DNA of 63,094 nt from NCBI GenBank assembly GCA_018780805.1, contig JADMJD010000051.1, positions 1 through 63,094 on the forward strand, in the 5' to 3' direction. The translations under genes were made by a program, and so were the position numbers. Below are positions 56,919 through 63,094 of this stretch, piece after piece (within the stretch, counting starts at the first letter, position 1; every line of letters starts with the position of its first letter). The notes under the pieces were generated by a model. That model did no database searches and had not been told where the DNA came from. It saw nothing but the letters and a program-made list of their open reading frames with translations. The DNA comes from Rubrivivax sp. (GTDB lineage: Bacteria; Pseudomonadota; Gammaproteobacteria; Burkholderiales; Burkholderiaceae_C).

Positions 56919-57422
56919 ATGCCGTCCGCACGCCGTAACCCCGAACCCGGGGTCGACGCCGCCACCCCCGCGTGCAGGACACTCAAGAAGTACCCCAACC
57001 GCCGTTTGTACGACACCCTGCACAGCTGCTACATCACGCTGGCCGACGTGAAGCAGATGGTGCTGGGCGGCGAGGCCTTCGAGGTGCGCGACGCCAAGAC
57101 CGGGGAAGACCTCACGCGCAGTATCCTGCTGCAGATCATCCTGGAAGAAGAGTCCGGCGGCGTGCCGATGTTCTCGTCCACGATGCTGGCCAACATCATC
57201 CGCTTCTACGGCCACTCCATGCAGGGCGCCATGGGCAACATGCTAGAGCGCAACTTGCAGGCCTTTGCAGAGGTGCAGGCGCAGCTGGTCAGCGGCCAGG
57301 CGCCGCTGATGCAGAACCTGATGGGCAGCTACCTCGAACAATCGCGCAGCATGTTCGAGAAGATGCAAGAGCAGATGGTGCAGGCCGGCGCCATCTTCCC
57401 CGGCTTCCCGCCCAAGCGCTGA
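56919..57422 (+). CDS. phaR: Polyhydroxyalkanoate synthesis repressor PhaR
   Basis: PhaR represses phasin (and its own) transcription and binds PHA granules. The 167-residue protein has the conserved PHB_acc_N DNA-binding block, seen as LKKYPNRRLYDTLHSCYITL and AKTGEDLTRSILLQIILEE, then a PHB_acc repeat (MFSSTMLANIIRFYGHSMQG). The C-terminal helices are Gln/Met-rich. It lies 57 bp before rimO. Its presence implies that the organism stores polyhydroxyalkanoate, although phaC and phasin genes are not in the window. Confidence 0.93.
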   Translation: MPSARRNPEPGVDAATPACRTLKKYPNRRLYDTLHSCYITLADVKQMVLGGEAFEVRDAKTGEDLTRSILLQIILEEESGGVPMFSSTMLANIIRFYGHSMQGAMGNMLERNLQAFAEVQAQLVSGQAPLMQNLMGSYLEQSRSMFEKMQEQMVQAGAIFPGFPPKR

Positions 57423-57479
57423 CGCTACGGGCTCGCTGCCCCGGCGCCGCCGTTGGGCGCAATGGGTGAAAATCCGGCG

Positions 57480-58880
57480 ATGTCACAAACTGCACCCACC
57501 GTGGGCTTCGTGTCGCTCGGCTGCCCCAAGGCGCTGACCGACTCCGAGCTGATCCTCACCCAACTGCGCGCCGAGGGTTACACCACCTCCAAGACCTTCG
57601 AGGGCGCCGACCTCGTCATCGTCAACACCTGCGGCTTCATCGACGACGCCGTCAAGGAAAGCCTGGACACCATCGGCGAGGCGCTGGCCGCCAACGGCCG
57701 TGTCATCGTCACCGGCTGTCTGGGGGCCAAGGGTGGCAAGGACACGGGGGAGGGCGGCGCCAACCTGGTGCGACAGGTGCACCCCAAGGTGCTGGCCGTC
57801 ACCGGACCGCACGCCACGCAGGAGGTGATGGACGCGGTGCACCGGCACGTGCCCAAGCCGCACGACCCGTTTGTCGACCTGGTGCCGGAGGCCCGCGCTG
57901 ATTTCCGCGGCGTGGCCGGCATCAAGCTCACGCCGCGGCACTACGCGTACCTCAAGATCAGCGAAGGCTGCAACCACCGCTGCAGCTTCTGCATCATCCC
58001 CAGCATGCGCGGAGACTTGGTCTCGCGCCCGATCGGCGATGTGCTGAACGAAGCGCGGGCGCTGTTCGAATCCGGGGTGAAGGAGCTGCTGGTGATCAGC
58101 CAGGACACCAGCGCCTACGGCGTGGACATCCAGTACCGCACTGGCTTCTGGGATGGCCAACCCGTCAAGACCCGCATGCTGGAGTTGTGCGAGCAGCTGG
58201 GCACGCTGGCCGAGGGCTACGGCGCCTGGGTGCGCCTGCATTACGTCTACCCCTACCCGACGGTGGACCATGTGCTGCCGCTGATGGCGCAGGGCCGCAT
58301 CCTGCCGTACCTGGATGTGCCCTTCCAGCACGCACACCCCGACGTGCTCAAGCGCATGAAACGCCCGGCCAGTGGCGAGCGCAACCTGGAGCGCCTGGCG
58401 CGCTGGCGCGAGATCTGCCCGGAGATCGTCGTGCGTTCCACCTTCATCGCCGGTTTCCCTGGCGAGACCGAAGCAGAGTTTGACTACCTGCTCGACTTCC
58501 TGCGCGAAGCGCAGATCGACCGCGCCGGCTGTTTTGCCTACTCGCCGGTGGACGGCGCCGCGGCGAATGACATCCCCGGCCTGCTGCCGCAGGCCGAACG
58601 CGAGGCCCGCCAGGCGCGTTTCATGGCAGTGGCCGAGGCGGTGTCGGCCGCCAAGCTACAGCAGCGTGTCGGCGCCACGATGCAGGTGCTGGTGGACCAC
58701 GCGCCGGCGCTGGGCCGCAAGGGAGGCGTGGGCCGCAGTTATGCCGATGCGCCCGAAATCGATGGCGTGGTGCGGCTGCTGCCGCCGGAAAAGGCCTCGA
58801 AAACGCTGAAGGTGGGTGAGTTCACCCGCGCCCGCGTCGTGGCCGCCGAAGGCCACGACCTGGTCGCCGTGCCGATCTGA
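57480..58880 (+). CDS. rimO: Ribosomal protein uS12 methylthiotransferase RimO
   Basis: RimO is a radical-SAM enzyme that adds a methylthio group to an aspartate of ribosomal protein S12. The N-terminal cluster domain has [26 protein letters not shown] and [10 protein letters not shown]; the radical-SAM motif is [15 protein letters not shown] (CxxxCxxC). A C-terminal TRAM domain follows. The 466-residue length is typical. The ATG at 57480 is favoured over the in-frame GTG/ATG region at 57453. [13 protein letters not shown] distinguishes it from MiaB. Confidence 0.95.
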   Translation: MSQTAPTVGFVSLGCPKALTDSELILTQLRAEGYTTSKTFEGADLVIVNTCGFIDDAVKESLDTIGEALAANGRVIVTGCLGAKGGKDTGEGGANLVRQVHPKVLAVTGPHATQEVMDAVHRHVPKPHDPFVDLVPEARADFRGVAGIKLTPRHYAYLKISEGCNHRCSFCIIPSMRGDLVSRPIGDVLNEARALFESGVKELLVISQDTSAYGVDIQYRTGFWDGQPVKTRMLELCEQLGTLAEGYGAWVRLHYVYPYPTVDHVLPLMAQGRILPYLDVPFQHAHPDVLKRMKRPASGERNLERLARWREICPEIVVRSTFIAGFPGETEAEFDYLLDFLREAQIDRAGCFAYSPVDGAAANDIPGLLPQAEREARQARFMAVAEAVSAAKLQQRVGATMQVLVDHAPALGRKGGVGRSYADAPEIDGVVRLLPPEKASKTLKVGEFTRARVVAAEGHDLVAVPI

Positions 58881-58890
58881 GGAGCGACGA

Positions 58891-60063
58891 TTGAGCGAAA
58901 CCACGCAGGACCCGGGCACCACCGGCCTGATCCACCACCCCTACACGCCGCCGGCCGGGTTTGAGGCGCCGCAGGTGGGGGTGCACAAGGCTTCGACCGT
59001 GATTTTCGCCAACACCGCCGCGATGCGCGCGCGCGACTGGCGCTACAAAAACGGCTACACCTATGGCCTGCACGGCACGCCCACCACGTTCACGCTGGAG
59101 GAGCGCATCGCGCACCTGGAAGGCGGGCTGCAATGTGTGTTGGCGCCCAGCGGGCTGGCGGCGATTTCGCTGGTGGACCTGGCGCTGCTGCAGCAGGGCG
59201 ATGAGGTCCTGATCCCGGTGAACGCGTACGGCCCTGGCAAGGACTTCGCGGTCCAGCAGTTGGCCCGCTTCGGCATCACGCACCGGCTGTACGACCCGAT
59301 GGACGCCGCGGCGCTGGCCTCGATGATCGCGCCAGCCACCAAACTGGTCTGGCTGGAAGCGCCCGGCTCGGTGACCATGGAGTTCCCGGATCTGCGGGGC
59401 CTGGTCGCCGCCGCGCGTGCACGGGGCGTGACCACCGCGCTCGACAACACCTGGGGCGCCGGCCTGGCCTTCGACGGTTTTGCGCTGGGCTGCGACATCG
59501 TGATGCAGGCGCTGACCAAGTTCCCGTCTGGCGGTGGCGATGTACTGATGGGTTCTGTGACCACACGCGACCCCGCGCTGCACGAACGTTTCAAGCTCGC
59601 ACACATGCGGCTGGGCCTGGGCGTGGCCGCCAACGACGCCGAACTGGTGCTGCGTTCGCTGCCCAGCATGGCGCTGCGCTACCACGCACACGACCAGGCA
59701 GCACGCACACTGGCGCTGTGGCTGCAGACCCAGGCGCCCATCTCGCGGGTGCTGCACCCGGCGCTGCCCGGTTCACCTGGCCACGAACATTGGCAAAACA
59801 CCTGCAGCGCCGCTGCGGGGCTGTTTTCAGTGATGGTGGATGCGCGTCACAGCGCGGCGAAGGTGGATGCCTTCGTCGATGCGCTGAAGCTGTTTCGCAT
59901 CGGTTATTCCTGGGGCGGTCCGGTCAGCCTGGTCGTGCCCTACGACCTGCCCAGCATGCGCAGCCCGGCGCCCTATGCCGGCACGCTGGTGCGTTTTTCC
60001 ATCGGGCTGGAACACGTGGCCGACCTGCAGGCCGATCTGGCGCAGGCACTGGCCGTGCTGTGA
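58891..60063 (+). CDS. metC: Cystathionine beta-lyase-type PLP enzyme
   Basis: This 390-residue protein belongs to the Cys/Met metabolism PLP family. Cystathionine beta-lyase splits cystathionine to homocysteine, pyruvate and ammonia. The PLP lysine lies in QALTKFPSGGGDVLMG (usually TKY.xGHSDVMxG, so Gly-Gly replaces His-Ser), TALDNTWGAG is the PLP-Asp motif, and LAPSGLAAI lines the cofactor site. The TTG start at 58891 has GGAG eight bases upstream. The symbol is from family resemblance; cystathionine gamma-synthase/lyase or another Cys/Met enzyme cannot be excluded. Confidence 0.8.
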   Translation: MSETTQDPGTTGLIHHPYTPPAGFEAPQVGVHKASTVIFANTAAMRARDWRYKNGYTYGLHGTPTTFTLEERIAHLEGGLQCVLAPSGLAAISLVDLALLQQGDEVLIPVNAYGPGKDFAVQQLARFGITHRLYDPMDAAALASMIAPATKLVWLEAPGSVTMEFPDLRGLVAAARARGVTTALDNTWGAGLAFDGFALGCDIVMQALTKFPSGGGDVLMGSVTTRDPALHERFKLAHMRLGLGVAANDAELVLRSLPSMALRYHAHDQAARTLALWLQTQAPISRVLHPALPGSPGHEHWQNTCSAAAGLFSVMVDARHSAAKVDAFVDALKLFRIGYSWGGPVSLVVPYDLPSMRSPAPYAGTLVRFSIGLEHVADLQADLAQALAVL

Positions 60064-60065
60064 GC

Positions 60066-60527
60066 TCAGTGTTTTGACGAGATCTTGTGCCGCATCAGGC
60101 GGCCCTTCTCGCGTTCCCAGTCCTTGGCCTTTTCGTTTTCGCGTTTGTCGTGCTGGGCCTTGCCCTTGGCGAGCGCAATTTCGGCCTTCACCAGACCGCC
60201 CTTGAAGTGCAGGTCCAGCGGCACCAGGGTGAAGCCCTTCTGCTCGATCTTGCCGATCAGGCGCTTGATCTCTTCCTTGCGCATCAGCAGCTTTTTGGTG
60301 CGGTCGGGCTCGGGCAGCACATGGGTTGACGCGGCGCGCAGCGCGTTGATGCGCAGGCCGATCAGGTGCAGCTCGCCATCGCGGATGACCACGTAGCCGT
60401 CGGTCAGCTGCACCTGTCCGGCGCGGATGGCCTTGACCTCCCAGCCCTGCAGCACCAGGCCGGCCTCGTACCGCTCCTCGATGTGGTACTCGTGGCGGGC
60501 GCGGCGGTTTTCGGCGATGTTCGGCAT
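60066..60527 (-). CDS. smpB: SsrA-binding protein SmpB
   Basis: SmpB binds tmRNA and brings it to stalled ribosomes in trans-translation. The 153-residue protein has the conserved N-terminus [30 protein letters not shown], and a basic C-terminal tail ([21 protein letters not shown] in part), which inserts into the decoding centre. It is convergent with the PLP enzyme gene (2 bp gap) and divergent from ratA. The start codon leaves a 41-bp gap to ratA. Confidence 0.97.
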   Translation of the reverse strand: MPNIAENRRARHEYHIEERYEAGLVLQGWEVKAIRAGQVQLTDGYVVIRDGELHLIGLRINALRAASTHVLPEPDRTKKLLMRKEEIKRLIGKIEQKGFTLVPLDLHFKGGLVKAEIALAKGKAQHDKRENEKAKDWEREKGRLMRHKISSKH

Positions 60528-60553
60528 GGGCAGGGGAGATGGGGGCAGGCCCC

Positions 60554-60559
60554 TACAAT
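60554..60559 (+). promoter_or_regulatory. -10-like element immediately before ratA
   Basis: TACAAT lies 9 bases before the ratA GTG at 60569. If used, transcription would start at or near the start codon, giving a leaderless or near-leaderless mRNA. No clear -35 element is seen. No Shine-Dalgarno sequence precedes the GTG, which fits a leaderless transcript. Confidence 0.4.
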
Positions 60560-60568
60560 TCCAGCATT

Positions 60569-61021
60569 GTGAAGCACGTCAAGAAGTCGGTCCTGCTCTG
60601 GTACACACCGCAGGAGATGTACGAGCTGGTCACCGGCATCGATCAGTACCCGCAGTTCCTGCCCTGGTGCGACCGCGCCGAGGTGCTGGAGCGCCACGAC
60701 AGCGGCGTCACGGCGCGCCTGGGCCTGCACTACATGGGTGTGCGCCATGCCTTCACCACCCGCAACGAACATGTGGATGGGCAGTCGGTGGTGGTTCAGC
60801 TGGTGGACGGCCCGTTTTCGCTGCTCGACGGCACCTGGCTGTTCCACCCGCTGGGCCGGCCCGGCAGCGAGGCCGAGGCCTGCAAGATCGAGTTCGACCT
60901 GCGTTATGCGTTTGCCAGCGTGGCACTTGAAGCCGTGGTGAGCCCGGTGTTCGACCGCGTGGCCAATACCTTCGTCGATTGTTTCGTCAAACGGGCCGAG
61001 CAGGTGCATGGTCCACGTTGA
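60569..61021 (+). CDS. ratA: RatA/COQ10-like START-domain protein
   Basis: The 150-residue protein is of the polyketide_cyc2/Coq10 START-fold family, named RatA in E. coli, where it was described as inhibiting 70S assembly; ubiquinone binding is the other suggested function. [30 protein letters not shown] and [18 protein letters not shown] are typical. The GTG at 60569 gives this N-terminus; upstream in-frame codons lie in smpB's promoter region. It overlaps rnfH by 14 bp. The smpB-ratA-rnfH arrangement is conserved in proteobacteria. Confidence 0.9.
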   Translation: MKHVKKSVLLWYTPQEMYELVTGIDQYPQFLPWCDRAEVLERHDSGVTARLGLHYMGVRHAFTTRNEHVDGQSVVVQLVDGPFSLLDGTWLFHPLGRPGSEAEACKIEFDLRYAFASVALEAVVSPVFDRVANTFVDCFVKRAEQVHGPR

Positions 61022-61319
61022 GGTGGTCTATTGTCCGGCGCCGGGTCAGGTGGACCTGACGCCGCTGCAACTGGCCGACGGCAGCACCGTGGCCGACGCG
61101 CTGCAGGCCAGTGGTGTGCTGGGTCGCCACGGGCTGGCCTCGGCAGGGCAGGAGGCGGGTGTGTGGTTCAAGCTCGTGCCCGTCGACACCGTGCTGCGCG
61201 ACAAGGACCGGGTCGAGCTCTACCGCCCGCTCACCGTCGACCCCAAGGAGGCACGGCGCCTGCGCTACCGCAAGCGGGACAAGCCCGCCCGCGTGCTCAG
61301 CGGCAATCCGACGCGATGA
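61008..61319 (+). CDS. rnfH: RnfH-family ubiquitin-like protein
   Basis: The 103-residue protein has the RnfH beta-grasp fold pattern: [19 protein letters not shown], a helix with ADALQASGVL, VWFKLVPVDTVLRDKDRVELYRPL, then LTVDPKEARRLRYRK, the hallmark C-terminus. Its role is unknown; it is often encoded next to ratA and named for proximity to rnf genes in some bacteria. It overlaps ratA by 14 bp and, at its 3' end, the convergent DUF4124 gene by 23 bp. Confidence 0.92.
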   Translation: MVHVEVVYCPAPGQVDLTPLQLADGSTVADALQASGVLGRHGLASAGQEAGVWFKLVPVDTVLRDKDRVELYRPLTVDPKEARRLRYRKRDKPARVLSGNPTR

Positions 61320-61797
61320 CGTCGCGCGCGCGGCGTGTCTCGGCCGCGCGCTGCTGGTCGTCCAGGATCTCGCGTTCGCCGTTGTCCTTGTAGCGCGCAA
61401 TGCGCTGGCCACTGTCCAGCGCCGCCAGGTGGGCGCGTGCGGCGCGGCAGTTCTCGGCCTTCTGACCGGCCAGCTTGTCGGCATCGGCCTTGACGCGGCT
61501 GGCCTGTTCCTGCTCGGCAGCCTTTTTGCGCGCTTGCAGTTCCGGGTCCACCGCCGGGCGGGCGGCCACAGCCGAGGCTGCCGAGGCGGCGGCCGCGGCA
61601 GCGGGGGCGCGCGGCGCCGGTGCTTCGGGCCGCTGCAGGATGTCCTTGGTCTGCACGTCGCGCGGCGGCGGCAGGTCGCTCACGGTGATGCGGCCGTCCT
61701 TGTCGCGCCACTTCCATTGCGCTGAGGCCGGCGCGCTGAGGCCGGCGACGAGGGCGCCGCACAGCAGCGTGGCAAACAGGGGGCGGCTGGCAATCAT
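61297..61797 (-). CDS. DUF4124-domain periplasmic protein
   Basis: The 166-residue protein has a Sec signal ([21 protein letters not shown]), followed at once by [21 protein letters not shown], the DUF4124 signature (a single small beta domain). The rest is an Ala/Lys/Glu-rich helical tail. It is probably periplasmic with an unknown role. The ATG at 61797 is chosen; the frame is open 14 codons upstream. It is transcribed towards rnfH and divergent from guaB. Confidence 0.85.
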   Translation of the reverse strand: MIASRPLFATLLCGALVAGLSAPASAQWKWRDKDGRITVSDLPPPRDVQTKDILQRPEAPAPRAPAAAAAASAASAVAARPAVDPELQARKKAAEQEQASRVKADADKLAGQKAENCRAARAHLAALDSGQRIARYKDNGEREILDDQQRAAETRRARDVIASDCR

Positions 61798-61885
61798 CCG
61801 GGCAGTGTATGCGGCGGTGCGGGTCGGCTGGCTGTGCAATCGGTCACGCGGGGCCCGTGTCGCGGTAACGCTTCGTGAGGGTCCG

Positions 61886-63094
<1,209 letters not shown>

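Overview
The window is high-GC DNA, densely coded on both strands, and it looks like a betaproteobacterium of the order Burkholderiales, probably near the Rubrivivax/Leptothrix/Comamonadaceae group. The evidence is gene order: nusA-infB-rbfA-truB-typA at the left end and smpB/ratA-rnfH-DUF4124-guaB at the right end are typical Burkholderiales neighbourhoods. PhaR, a WS/DGAT-type acyltransferase and a PEP-CTERM protein fit the same group. The organism is inferred, not identified.

Left flank (1-17060). The translation genes (nusA 3' end, infB, rbfA, truB, typA) are followed by an EamA transporter and a three-gene lipid operon (WS/DGAT acyltransferase plus two alpha/beta hydrolases). On the minus strand lies a sulfate-activation operon, cysD-cysNC-SLC13 permease. 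A small unknown gene and cysQ follow on the plus strand. No sulfate reduction genes (cysH/cysI) are seen, so the PAPS made here may feed sulfation rather than cysteine synthesis.

Accessory region A (17214-27438). A giant repeat lipoprotein is followed by an operon of a sulfatase-superfamily protein, a PAPS-type sulfotransferase, a small unknown protein, a NodT-type outer membrane channel and a 953-aa inner membrane protein. That last protein joins two PqqD-like domains, a degenerate M50 (site-2 protease-like) membrane domain and an HlyD adaptor. Near-consensus sigma-54 promoters lie both before cysD and before the sulfatase/sulfotransferase operon. PAPS supply and PAPS use therefore look co-regulated.

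Accessory region B (27500-56853). The core is a translationally coupled biosynthetic operon: a 2770-aa iterative PKS/PUFA-synthase-like protein (two nitronate-monooxygenase/PfaD-like barrels, KS, AT, one ACP, KR, DH), a 1636-aa partner (KS, AT, DH, fused phosphopantetheinyl transferase), a free-standing ACP and a phosphodiesterase-superfamily protein, followed by an alpha/beta hydrolase, a beta-propeller-like protein and an esterase. Around it are exported proteins: two beta-lactamase-like SASK hydrolases, a lipoprotein esterase, two paralogous propeller-like proteins, a BNR-type propeller, one unrecognised secreted protein and a laminin-B/PEP-CTERM protein. The most economical reading is production, tailoring and perhaps surface export of an unknown reduced polyketide or lipid, possibly sulfated. 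The link between regions A and B is inference from proximity only.

Right flank (56919-63094) is housekeeping: phaR, rimO, a Cys/Met PLP enzyme, smpB, ratA, rnfH, a DUF4124 protein and the 5' part of guaB. No rRNA, tRNA, CRISPR array, insertion sequence or phage gene was seen.
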